DNA of 64,000 nt, taken from NCBI GenBank assembly GCA_051418055.1, contig JBPRGH010000103.1, forward strand, positions 93,054 through 157,053. Reading direction: 5' to 3'. The stretch is from JBPRGH01 sp051418055 (lineage in GTDB: Bacteria > Bacteroidota > Bacteroidia > Cytophagales > Cyclobacteriaceae). This document shows, one piece after another, positions 10,034-18,289 of the stretch. The notes under the pieces were generated by a model. The model made no database searches. It was not told the origin of the DNA and saw only the letters and a program-made list of their open reading frames with translations. Both the position numbers and the translations under genes were made by a program. Position 1 is the first letter of the stretch. Each line of letters begins with the position of its first letter.

Positions 10034-10849
10034 ATGAAAAGATCGCTCCTGAAAATTCTTTTAACCATCATTATTATCTACATCTCCATCTGTGGATTAA
10101 TGTTCCTCATGCAGGAGAACATGATCTTCTTTCCAGAGAAGCTGGAAAAAGGTTATACATTCCGATTTGATCAACCCTTTGAGGAGTTATATATAGAAAC
10201 AGCCGACAATTCATTGATGCACGGCATTCTTTTCAAAGCTGATTCTTCAAAAGGAGTTATCTTCTATTTACATGGAAATGCAGGTTCTTTAAGGCGCTGG
10301 GGGAATATCGCCGGGGTTTATACAGAGCTGGATTATGATCTTTTTATGTTGGATTACAGGGGCTATGGAAAAAGTGAAGGGGATATAACCGGCTCAGAAC
10401 AACTTTATCAGGATATACAATCTGCCTATGACACTATAAAAACCAAGTATCCGGAAGATAAGATAATTATTTTAGGTTATTCAATAGGAACAGGTCCGGC
10501 AGCTAAATTAGCTTCTATAAATAACCCTCAGTTACTCATCCTTCAGGCGCCCTACTATAGCCTTACCGATATGATGGAGCATTATTATCCGATTATTCCT
10601 ACAGCCATTTTAAAATATAAATTTGAAACTCATAAATATCTGAAAGATGTCGATGCTCCTGTAATTATTTTTCATGGTGATGAGGATGAAGTTGTGTATT
10701 TTGGATCATCAGTAAAGTTAAAGGAGACGTCGTTTGATAAAAAGGATACATTAATTACACTAAATGGACAGCGACATAATGGTATGAGCAATAATGAGCA
10801 GTACCAAATGGCCCTAAAGAAGGTTCTGCGGGAAAAAATGCATAGGTGA
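10034..10849 (+). CDS. membrane-anchored alpha/beta hydrolase (BEM46/YfhR-like)
   Basis: Serine hydrolase of 271 residues, substrate unknown. A hydrophobic segment at residues 7-27 is a likely signal anchor, placing the enzyme outside the inner membrane. The oxyanion-type HGNAGS motif (about 80-85), the nucleophile elbow GYSIGTGPA (Ser near 150), the acid in HGDEDEVV (about 215-222) and a late RHNGM His (about 247) form a full catalytic triad. FMLDYRGYGKSEG is typical of the BEM46/YfhR group. It starts 183 bp from the divergent oxidoreductase gene; pirin follows after 53 bp. Confidence 0.9.
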   Translation: MKRSLLKILLTIIIIYISICGLMFLMQENMIFFPEKLEKGYTFRFDQPFEELYIETADNSLMHGILFKADSSKGVIFYLHGNAGSLRRWGNIAGVYTELDYDLFMLDYRGYGKSEGDITGSEQLYQDIQSAYDTIKTKYPEDKIIILGYSIGTGPAAKLASINNPQLLILQAPYYSLTDMMEHYYPIIPTAILKYKFETHKYLKDVDAPVIIFHGDEDEVVYFGSSVKLKETSFDKKDTLITLNGQRHNGMSNNEQYQMALKKVLREKMHR

Positions 10850-10902
10850 AATAACTATATTCCCGGTTATTCCTTAAATTAAGTAGCTTAAAATGATTAG
10901 CT

Positions 10903-11817
10903 ATGCTTGATATTGTAATTGAAGCGAGAAAAGCCTCAATAGGTCCCGGAATGGATGTACGTAGGATTCTCCCTTTCCGGAAACGAAGAATGGTGGGCCC
11001 ATTTATCTTTATGGACCATGCCGGCCCTGTTGATATCCGTCCGCAATCAGCTCCCTCAATGGACGTATTGCCGCATCCGCATATAGGATTATCTACGGTA
11101 ACGTATTTATTTGGCGGACAGGTGACACATCGGGATAGCCTGGGAGTTAAGCAGGTGATAAAGCCTGGCGAGGTTAACTGGATGACTGCCGGAAGTGGCA
11201 TTTCCCATTCCGAAAGGTTCGAGGATCCTGAAGTATTGGCAAAGGGAAACCTGGAGATGCTTCAGACATGGGTGGCATTACCTGAAAAAGTTGAAGAATC
11301 CGATCCCTCATTTAATAATTATCAGCCCGAGGAATTACCTGTTTTTACTGATAAAGGGCTTTGGATGCGACTGATCGCAGGAGATGCTTTTGGCCTTCGG
11401 AATGATGTCAAAACTCACTCTCCACTGTTTTATCTTCATGTTGCGCTCGACAAAAATACAACCTTCGGACTGCCACAGGAACATGCTGAACGAGGGATCT
11501 ATATTGCAAAAGGAAGTATCGAAGTAAAAGGAACCGTTTATTCCAAAGGGCAGCTGCTTGTTTTTAGTAAAGGAGTCGACCCGGTTATTAAGGCAAAAGA
11601 AAACAGCACACTTATGTTTCTCGGAGGGGATCCTTTAGGCAAAAGATACATCTGGTGGAATTTTGTCTCATCCCGAAAAGAGCGTATTGATCAGGCTAAG
11701 GAAGACTGGAAGCAGGGCAGGATCATTTTACCGCCAAATGATAATGAAGAATTTGTTCCTCTCCCGGAAGATAGATCAAAGCCATCTGAAGACCCTTCCC
11801 CTAATCCGCTTTCTTAG
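10903..11817 (+). CDS. pirin family protein
   Basis: Bicupin iron-binding protein of 304 residues. The metal ligands fall at the same places as in characterised pirins: H58 and H60 in HPHIG, then H102 and E104 in GISHSE. The TVTYLFGG and VNWMTAGSG segments of the N-terminal cupin and the second cupin (about 170-250) are complete. Some bacterial pirins show quercetin dioxygenase activity and others act as regulators, so the role here is open. The start at 10903 (MLDIVIEARK) fits the family N-terminus. The C-terminal tail is acidic and Pro-rich and carries no known function. Confidence 0.93.
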   Translation: MLDIVIEARKASIGPGMDVRRILPFRKRRMVGPFIFMDHAGPVDIRPQSAPSMDVLPHPHIGLSTVTYLFGGQVTHRDSLGVKQVIKPGEVNWMTAGSGISHSERFEDPEVLAKGNLEMLQTWVALPEKVEESDPSFNNYQPEELPVFTDKGLWMRLIAGDAFGLRNDVKTHSPLFYLHVALDKNTTFGLPQEHAERGIYIAKGSIEVKGTVYSKGQLLVFSKGVDPVIKAKENSTLMFLGGDPLGKRYIWWNFVSSRKERIDQAKEDWKQGRIILPPNDNEEFVPLPEDRSKPSEDPSPNPLS

Positions 11818-11942
11818 AAGATTACAGTGCACAAAATTAATATTGATACACAGAGATTTATTTTTATACTCTTCTTGTTACATTATTCGCTTCTATCTAT
11901 CATTGAGCAGAAATTTTTTTAATAAAGCATTGTTTTAGCATA

Positions 11943-13928
11943 ATGAAAAACATACTCTATCCCTTTTCAATAGCTGTCCTTTTTGGTGCATGCTCAGAAA
12001 AAACTACAGAGACGATTACCTTCGATGAATATCCTACTGCCGTAGAAACTGATCTATGGCTGGATTATAGTAAGGAGGCTTCAACTTTTAAATTATGGTC
12101 ACCGGCTGCCGAAAAAGTACAACTTCATTTGTATAAAAAAGGAGATGGCGGAGAGCCCTTTGAAACTCATCTATTAAATACATCCGATAATGGATTGTGG
12201 GCAAAGAAGCTTGACGGGGATTTAAATGGCACTTATTACACTTTTCAGGTGATGTCAGATGGCGAATGGCTGGAAGAAACACCGGGTATTTATGCCAGGG
12301 CTGTTGGAGTTAACGGAAAAAGAGCTATGGTGCTGGACCTTAATGACACAGATCCTGAAGGCTGGGAAAATGATAGAGGACCGGCAATAAATTCTCCTAA
12401 TGAAGCTATTATCTATGAGCTGCATATCCGGGACATAACCATACATCCTGAATCAGGATCCAGTATGCCGGGTAAATATTTAGGACTTGTGGAAAGCGGG
12501 ACGCTGGGGCCTAATGGAGTAGCAACTGGTATTGACCATATGAAGGAATTGGGTATAACACATGTTCATCTTCTACCAACTTATGATCATTATTCCATTG
12601 ATGAAACAAAGCTTGACAGCCCACAATTCAACTGGGGGTATGATCCGCAGAATTATAATGTACCCGAAGGTTCATTTTCTTCAGATCCCTATAATGCAGA
12701 AGTCAGGATCAGGGAGTTTAAGGAAATGGTAAAAGCTTTCCATGACAATGGTATCGGCGTAATCCTGGATGTGGTATATAACCATACCGGCAGAACTGAA
12801 AATTCTAATTTTAATCTTGAAGCCCCGGGATATTACTACAGGCAATGGGACGACGGAAAGTTTTCCGATGCTTCCGCATGTGGCAACGAAACAGCCTCTG
12901 ACCGTGAAATGATGCAAAAGTATATACTTGAATCTGTTGCTTATTGGGCAGAGGAGTATCACCTGGATGGATTCCGTTTTGACCTGATGGGTATCCACGA
13001 TATTGAAACTATGAACAAAGTAGCGGAAACTGTAAAAGCCGTTAATCCGGACATCTTTGTGTATGGCGAAGGTTGGACGGCAGGGGATTCACCTCTTCCT
13101 GAAGAAAGAAGAGCATTGAAAAAGCATACCAATCAAATGCCTCAAATTATCGCTTTCAGTGACGATATCCGGGATGGACTTAAAGGTTCAGTTTTTGAAG
13201 ATGAAGGTACAGGATTTGTAAATGGGGCGGAGAATATGGAAGAATCGGTAAAATTTGGAGTGGTAGGTGCCATTCAGCATCCTCAGATAGATTATGCTGC
13301 GGTTAATTATTCCGATGCTCCATGGGCAAATGAGCCCTGGCAGGCAATTTCCTATGTTTCCTGCCATGATAACCATACGATTTATGACAAGCTAAAAGTG
13401 AGCCGGAAAGATGCCTCTGAAGAAAACATTGTGGCCATGCATAAGCTATCAAATGCAGTGGTTCTTACCTCTCAGGGCACTGCTTTTTTACATGCGGGGG
13501 CCGAACTGTTGCGTACCAAAAATGGTGAACATAACTCCTATAATCTACCCGATAGTATAAATCAGATTGACTGGAACTGGAAAGTGAGAAATAGTGATGT
13601 TTTAGAATATTATAAGAACCTGATCAAATTAAGAAAAGCTCACCCTGCTTTTCGTATGACAACCACTGAGGATGTACGGGCTAACCTGAAGTTTGAAAAG
13701 GCAGAAAACAGCATTGTCAGCTATCAGATCAGCAATAATGCCAATGGTGATGAATGGAAAAATATTTATGTAGTTTATAATGCAAATCCCGATCCTGTCG
13801 ATCATGCACTTAATGGTGATTGGCAGGTAGCAGTTATTGGAAATGATTTTGATTTTGCGGGAAGTGAGACTGTAAATAATTCTGTAAAAATCCCCGCCAT
13901 ATCAATGGCTGTATTTTTTCAAAAATAA
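11943..13928 (+). CDS. pulA: type I pullulanase, lipoprotein
   Basis: Debranching enzyme that cleaves alpha-1,6 bonds in pullulan, glycogen or amylopectin (GH13_14). The N-terminus has a lipobox ending in Cys17 (FGAC), so it is likely lipidated and exported. A CBM48-like domain covers about 35-130. The type I signature FNWGYDP is at 229-235. The four GH13 regions are DVVYNHT (276-282), GFRFDLMG with nucleophile D347, VYGEGW with acid E376, and SCHDNHT with D476. At 661 residues it is the usual length. There is no susC/susD pair beside it, so it is a stand-alone glucan-degrading gene rather than part of a utilisation locus in this window. Confidence 0.95.
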   Translation: MKNILYPFSIAVLFGACSEKTTETITFDEYPTAVETDLWLDYSKEASTFKLWSPAAEKVQLHLYKKGDGGEPFETHLLNTSDNGLWAKKLDGDLNGTYYTFQVMSDGEWLEETPGIYARAVGVNGKRAMVLDLNDTDPEGWENDRGPAINSPNEAIIYELHIRDITIHPESGSSMPGKYLGLVESGTLGPNGVATGIDHMKELGITHVHLLPTYDHYSIDETKLDSPQFNWGYDPQNYNVPEGSFSSDPYNAEVRIREFKEMVKAFHDNGIGVILDVVYNHTGRTENSNFNLEAPGYYYRQWDDGKFSDASACGNETASDREMMQKYILESVAYWAEEYHLDGFRFDLMGIHDIETMNKVAETVKAVNPDIFVYGEGWTAGDSPLPEERRALKKHTNQMPQIIAFSDDIRDGLKGSVFEDEGTGFVNGAENMEESVKFGVVGAIQHPQIDYAAVNYSDAPWANEPWQAISYVSCHDNHTIYDKLKVSRKDASEENIVAMHKLSNAVVLTSQGTAFLHAGAELLRTKNGEHNSYNLPDSINQIDWNWKVRNSDVLEYYKNLIKLRKAHPAFRMTTTEDVRANLKFEKAENSIVSYQISNNANGDEWKNIYVVYNANPDPVDHALNGDWQVAVIGNDFDFAGSETVNNSVKIPAISMAVFFQK

Positions 13929-13962
13929 ATAATTAAATGAATAGAGCTTCCTTATTAAAAAA

Positions 13963-14007
13963 AGCTGTTGAAAGTTATGGAATATAAATCCTTAATTTTC
14001 AACAGCT
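13963..14007 (-). terminator. intrinsic terminator for the CvfB-like gene
   Basis: Perfect 11-bp inverted repeat AGCTGTTGAAA (13963-13973) and TTTCAACAGCT (13997-14007). Read on the minus strand it starts 6 bases after the stop of the gene at 14013 and is followed by seven T. The loop is 23 nt. On the plus strand there is no clear T-run, so its effect on the pullulanase gene is uncertain. Confidence 0.75.
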
Positions 14008-14012
14008 ACTTA

Positions 14013-14864
14013 TTAAAGTTTATTTGAAGCACGAGTCACCAGCTCTATGCCTTCATCCTTAAGCATCACTTTTCGATCTTTATATAAGGCGCCAACTGCT
14101 TTTTTAAAGGTTTTCTTGCTCATCTGCAGCTCTTCCTTTATGATCATCGGATCGCTTTTATCGGTAATGGGAATAAACCCATTATGTGCTTTTAAATAAT
14201 TCAGGATCTTTTCAGCATTGGGCTCTACTTTGCCATAACCCGGCATCTCCAGCGCCAGGTCAATTTTACCATCCTCACGAATATTTTTTACAAATCCCTT
14301 AGTTTTTTCACCCGGAAAAATTTCCTGAAATAATTCATCTTCATAAAGCAATCCATGATATTTTTGATCCACAATAGTAAAATATCCAAGATCTGTCTTT
14401 TCACCTATCAACAGATCTACCTTATCACCATTTTTCAGCTCTGTTGGCTCCAACGAAAGGCGCTTACGTATACGGTCGGTTCCTACCAGTCTTTCAGAAA
14501 CATCATCCAGGTAAATATACAATAAATATGATCTTCCGGGCTGCAATTTTTGGCCCTGGTTTTTAAAAGGTATAAGCACATCCTTTTGTAAACCTATATC
14601 CACAAAGGCTCCTAGATTTGTTACCTCTTTCACCTCCAGATAACCGAATTGATCAGCAATAACATAAGGATGTTCGGTTGTGGCGATTATTCTATCTTCG
14701 GAATCGGTATATATGAAAACATCAATTTTATCACCAATTTTCATTTCAGGTGTTACATAACGATTTGGTAAAAGCACCTCCTCGCCTTCCTCATCTTCTA
14801 AAAAGAAGCCAAAATCAGTTTTTCGCTCTATTTTAAGTTTATTGTATTTTCCTATATCAATCAT
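14013..14864 (-). CDS. S1 RNA-binding domain protein, CvfB/YitL-like
   Basis: Likely RNA-binding regulator of 283 residues. Three S1-like beta-barrel segments can be followed (about 10-60, 70-140 and 150-205) with the typical G-F-F and G-A-F-V-D-I turns, and the C-terminus (IIKEELQMSKKTFKKAVGAL) has the winged-helix form described for CvfB. The family is implicated in virulence factor and RNA metabolism in Gram-positive bacteria; its role in Bacteroidota is not established. An in-frame TTG lies three codons upstream (14873), but the ATG at 14864 gives the conserved MIDIGKYNKL start. It is divergent from the pseudouridine synthase gene. Confidence 0.9.
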   Translation of the reverse strand: MIDIGKYNKLKIERKTDFGFFLEDEEGEEVLLPNRYVTPEMKIGDKIDVFIYTDSEDRIIATTEHPYVIADQFGYLEVKEVTNLGAFVDIGLQKDVLIPFKNQGQKLQPGRSYLLYIYLDDVSERLVGTDRIRKRLSLEPTELKNGDKVDLLIGEKTDLGYFTIVDQKYHGLLYEDELFQEIFPGEKTKGFVKNIREDGKIDLALEMPGYGKVEPNAEKILNYLKAHNGFIPITDKSDPMIIKEELQMSKKTFKKAVGALYKDRKVMLKDEGIELVTRASNKL

Positions 14865-14968
14865 GTGATGCAAATGTAGTACTTATTCGTTAACACAAAC
14901 TGGGATGATTTGTCACTGGTTTTATACAGATCGACTAAAAAGGAATATCTTTTATCTTTACATATCAG

Positions 14969-15820
14969 ATGCTCAAATCACCAATCGAAACACATATTGT
15001 CCCAGCCTCCGTTATCCCTTCTCGATTTAGTGACTATGCAGTAGGTGTTTTTGAAAATTTGCCCTCACGAAAAAGCGTTAAGAAAGCTATTAAATCAGGT
15101 GATCTGAAGGTTAATAAAGCACCTGCTTCTACAGGGTTATGGATCCAGCCCGGAATGACAATTACTTATGAACCAGAAGGGGATACAAAACCAGCTTTTG
15201 AGTTAGAGGTCCCGGTTATTTACGAAGATGACTTTCTAGCTATTGTCAATAAACCCGCAGGGATTCTCACCAGTGGTAATAAATTCCGCACACTTGAAAA
15301 TGCATTAAACTATAATCTTTACAAAAGCAATCAGCCTTCAGTCCTTCTTATGCCAAGGCCTGTCCACCGCCTCGACTACGGCACCAGTGGATTAATCCTA
15401 ATAGCTAAAACACCTAAAGCACGTATTATGCTGGGGAGAATGCTGGAAAAACGGGAAGTTGATAAAAGGTATCATGCAATAGTTCATGGGGAGGTAATAC
15501 CTGAAGAAGAAAGAATTAATTCTGATATAGAAGGTAAACCGGCACTCTCAATTTACCGGCTGGTTAAGCAGTCCGTGAGCAAACGTTACTCACTGCTAGA
15601 GCTTTCTCCTGAAACAGGCCGTACCCATCAGCTGCGAATTCACTGCGCCCGGTCCGGCTTTCCTATAGTAGGAGACCAGCAGTATGGACTGGATTATGAT
15701 CCAGGAAAAGGCCTTTTTCTTAGCGCTACAGGATTAACCTTTTCTCATCCTATAACAGGTGAATTGATCGCAGTAAAAATCGAGTTACCGGGAAAATTTA
15801 ACCGATTATTGAAGATATAA
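14969..15820 (+). CDS. RluA-family pseudouridine synthase
   Basis: Isomerises specific uridines in RNA to pseudouridine. A short S4-like N-terminal portion (about 33-70, with SVKKAIKSGDLKVN) precedes the catalytic domain. Motif II is PVHRLDYGTSGL with catalytic D136, VNKPAGIL is at about 93-100, and GRTHQLRIHCARSG gives motif III near 217-230. The family cannot be assigned to one target (23S rRNA or tRNA) from sequence alone. It is one of two RluA members in this window; the other, at 16791, has a fuller S4 domain and looks RluD-like. Confidence 0.93.
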   Translation: MLKSPIETHIVPASVIPSRFSDYAVGVFENLPSRKSVKKAIKSGDLKVNKAPASTGLWIQPGMTITYEPEGDTKPAFELEVPVIYEDDFLAIVNKPAGILTSGNKFRTLENALNYNLYKSNQPSVLLMPRPVHRLDYGTSGLILIAKTPKARIMLGRMLEKREVDKRYHAIVHGEVIPEEERINSDIEGKPALSIYRLVKQSVSKRYSLLELSPETGRTHQLRIHCARSGFPIVGDQQYGLDYDPGKGLFLSATGLTFSHPITGELIAVKIELPGKFNRLLKI

Positions 15821-15852
15821 AAAGCTTTCTATTCAGTGCCCTCTTCAATATA

Positions 15853-16581
15853 TCATTGTAAAATAAAAAATAACACAGCAGCCAAACCCGCCCCCATTAA
15901 AGGGCCTACCACCGGGATCCAGGCATACTTCCAGTCGCTGGAACATTTATCTCTCATAGGAACGAGGGCATGAATTATTCGTGGACCGAGGTCTCTTGCA
16001 GGATTGATCGCGTAACCGGTTGTTCCGCCAAGTGATAACCCAATAGCAAATACCAGCAGTGCAACAGGTATTGCACCAAGTGACCCAAGACCAACAGGGG
16101 TTTTGGCATCTCCAATTTCAGGGTTTGTAAAATAAAAGATCACGAAGATAAGTACGAACGTACCTACCAATTCACTGATCATATTGCTCATTGGATGACG
16201 AATTGCTGGGGAGGTACAAAAAGCGGCCATTTTAGATTCAGGCTCAGGGGTGGAATCGAAATGAGATTTATATATTAAATAAACCACAAGAGCCCCTATC
16301 ATTGCGCCGATAAATTGGGCAGCAATAAACATTGGCACGAGGTTCCATGCAAATTTCCCTGTAAAGGCCAGCCCTAAAGTCACGGCAGGATTTATATGTG
16401 CGCCGCTATATGGTGCCGCAATAACAACTGCTGTAAAAACCGCTAAACCCCAACCTGTAGTAATGACTATCCATCCGCTGTTATTGCCCTTGGTTTGCCT
16501 CAGCACCACATTTGCCACTACACCATTACCCATAATAATCAGGAACATTGTTCCCACAACTTCGGCCACAAATGGAGTCAT
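15853..16581 (-). CDS. MIP family channel, aquaglyceroporin type
   Basis: Inner-membrane channel for water or small neutral solutes. It has six hydrophobic helices and the two half-helix pore motifs: NPA at 64-66 (HINPAVTLG) and NPARD at 193-197 (INPARDLGPR). Asp after NPAR is typical of glycerol facilitators (GlpF) rather than strict water channels, so glycerol uptake is the best guess. The 242 residues fit the family. No glycerol kinase lies beside it. It is convergent with the upstream pseudouridine synthase gene and divergent from the next one. Confidence 0.93.
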   Translation of the reverse strand: MTPFVAEVVGTMFLIIMGNGVVANVVLRQTKGNNSGWIVITTGWGLAVFTAVVIAAPYSGAHINPAVTLGLAFTGKFAWNLVPMFIAAQFIGAMIGALVVYLIYKSHFDSTPEPESKMAAFCTSPAIRHPMSNMISELVGTFVLIFVIFYFTNPEIGDAKTPVGLGSLGAIPVALLVFAIGLSLGGTTGYAINPARDLGPRIIHALVPMRDKCSSDWKYAWIPVVGPLMGAGLAAVLFFILQ

Positions 16582-16790
16582 ATAATTAAGTCAAGTTTAT
16601 AAGCTGGCACTTTAATCTTTCAATATAAAGCTATTTATAATCTTTGCAAAATATTGATTATCGTCCTAAACCAGTTCAAACTTGTTTTTAGCGCTATTTG
16701 TGCAATAAAACGTATAAAATGCGCTGGTTAAAAACTCTACAAATTCTCTTCTGTTAACTAATTCCATTATTTTTGAGGAAAAGTAAAATT

Positions 16791-17834
16791 ATGGCTAAAG
16801 AAGGGCACCACGAGGAAGACGAGTTTCAGGAAGATGAGGCGCTTTTTGAGCATTACCGGATTAAAGCAGACCCTAAACAATCACTGCTACGTCTGGATAA
16901 ATTTTTAATGGACCGGTTACCCAATGCAAGCCGCAACAAGATCCAGCAGGCTATTAAAGAGGGGTTTGTAAAAGTTAATGAAAAGGAAGTAAAACCAAAT
17001 TACCGGGTACACCCTGATGATGTAGTGATAGTAGCACTACCGGAGCCTCCCCGCGATACTGAGGTAGTCCCTGAAGATATTCCTTTAAATATTGTTTATG
17101 AAGATCCCCACCTGCTGATTGTTAATAAACCTGCAGGTATGGTTGTTCATCCTGCCTATCAAAACTGGACCGGCACTTTAGTCAATGCACTGGCTTATCA
17201 TTTTCAAAATCTTCCGGAGATGGAAGGTAATGAAGGAAGGCCCGGCCTTGTTCACCGTATTGATAAAGACACCAGCGGGTTACTTGTAATTGCCAAATCG
17301 GAAGCAGCCATGACAGGATTGGCCAAACAATTTTATGACCACTCGATCGAACGGACGTACTACGCTATTGTCTGGGGCGAACCTGAGCCACCAAAAGGTA
17401 CAATAGATGTTTATCTGGGAAGGAGCCTTAAGGACAGGAGAATTACGGCAGCATTTCCGGATGCTGATTTCGGCAGGCATGCCATTACCCACTATGAAAC
17501 TCTTAAACCATTACGTTATATCAGCCTGATAAAATGTAACCTTGAGACAGGAAGGACACATCAGATACGTGCACACATGAAACATATTGGCCACCCGATA
17601 TTCAATGATTCAACCTATGGCGGAGATAAAGTATTGAAAGGAACTGTTTTTTCGAAATATAAAGCCTTTGTGGAGAATTGTTTCAAAGTAATTCCCCGGC
17701 AGGCGCTCCATGCTAAAAGCCTTGGGTTTATTCATCCTGTCACTAAAGAACATATGCAATTCGATTCAGATATTCCCGAAGATATGCAGCAGGTTATTGA
17801 AAAATGGGAGCATTATGTGAACTATAATGAATAA
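16791..17834 (+). CDS. RluD-like 23S rRNA pseudouridine synthase
   Basis: Predicted to modify 23S rRNA (RluD sites are in helix 69). An acidic N-terminal tail (1-20) leads to a complete S4 RNA-binding domain (about 28-88, RLDKFLMDRL through VNEKEVKPNYRV). The catalytic domain holds VNKPAGMVVHP, GLVHRIDKDTSGL with catalytic D158 and ETGRTHQIRAHM. A TTG six codons upstream (16773) is in frame, but ATG at 16791 preceded by GAGGAAAAG is the better start. The RluD name is inferred from the S4 domain and sequence style, not tested. Confidence 0.9.
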   Translation: MAKEGHHEEDEFQEDEALFEHYRIKADPKQSLLRLDKFLMDRLPNASRNKIQQAIKEGFVKVNEKEVKPNYRVHPDDVVIVALPEPPRDTEVVPEDIPLNIVYEDPHLLIVNKPAGMVVHPAYQNWTGTLVNALAYHFQNLPEMEGNEGRPGLVHRIDKDTSGLLVIAKSEAAMTGLAKQFYDHSIERTYYAIVWGEPEPPKGTIDVYLGRSLKDRRITAAFPDADFGRHAITHYETLKPLRYISLIKCNLETGRTHQIRAHMKHIGHPIFNDSTYGGDKVLKGTVFSKYKAFVENCFKVIPRQALHAKSLGFIHPVTKEHMQFDSDIPEDMQQVIEKWEHYVNYNE

Positions 17835-17848
17835 ATTAGTCTGTGCAA

Positions 17849-18217
17849 CTATTTAATATCATAGCCAAAAGGAATAAAAGCCACCTTCATAAGTTTAAAG
17901 TGCTGTTTAGCAAAAGGGATACCTATAATCGTTACAGCACATAGAATGCCCAAAACAAAATGCACTACAGCCAGCTCTAATCCTGGTAAAATTATCCAGA
18001 TGATATTCATTACAACGGAAAGGGCACTGCCGGAGCTTTTATCTCTTACGATCTCTTTATCAAAAGGGGCTAATCCAAGTACTGCTAATTTTAAGGTTTG
18101 AATGCCAAAAGGGATTCCTATAATCGTAACAAAAAGTACCAGGCTTCCCAGAAGGTAAAGCAGGGAGATAATAAATCCTCCGAAAATAAACCATAAAATG
18201 TTTCCAATTGTACCCAT
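17849..18217 (-). CDS. YccF domain inner-membrane protein
   Basis: Small membrane protein of 122 residues with two tandem YccF (DUF307) repeats: TIIGIPFGIQTLKL in the first half and TIIGIPFAKQHFKL in the second. Four hydrophobic segments are visible. No function is established for the family. Its ATG at 18217 lies only five bases from the T-run of an intrinsic terminator, so it either has a very short leader or depends on readthrough from the M1 peptidase gene. It is convergent with the RluD-like gene, 14 bp from its stop. Confidence 0.9.
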   Translation of the reverse strand: MGTIGNILWFIFGGFIISLLYLLGSLVLFVTIIGIPFGIQTLKLAVLGLAPFDKEIVRDKSSGSALSVVMNIIWIILPGLELAVVHFVLGILCAVTIIGIPFAKQHFKLMKVAFIPFGYDIK

Positions 18218-18222
18218 AATCC

Positions 18223-18262
18223 AAAAAATAAGGCTGCCTCTTTAACACAGAAGCAGCCTTAT
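18223..18262 (-). terminator. intrinsic terminator between M1 peptidase and yccF
   Basis: Perfect 10-bp arms ATAAGGCTGC (18228-18237) and GCAGCCTTAT (18253-18262) with a 15-nt loop; read on the minus strand, T5 follows at 18223-18227. It ends the transcript of the M1 peptidase gene (stop at 18290) and abuts the start of the YccF gene. Confidence 0.8.
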
Positions 18263-18289
18263 AGTTATTTATTAATCAGCGGATTACCG

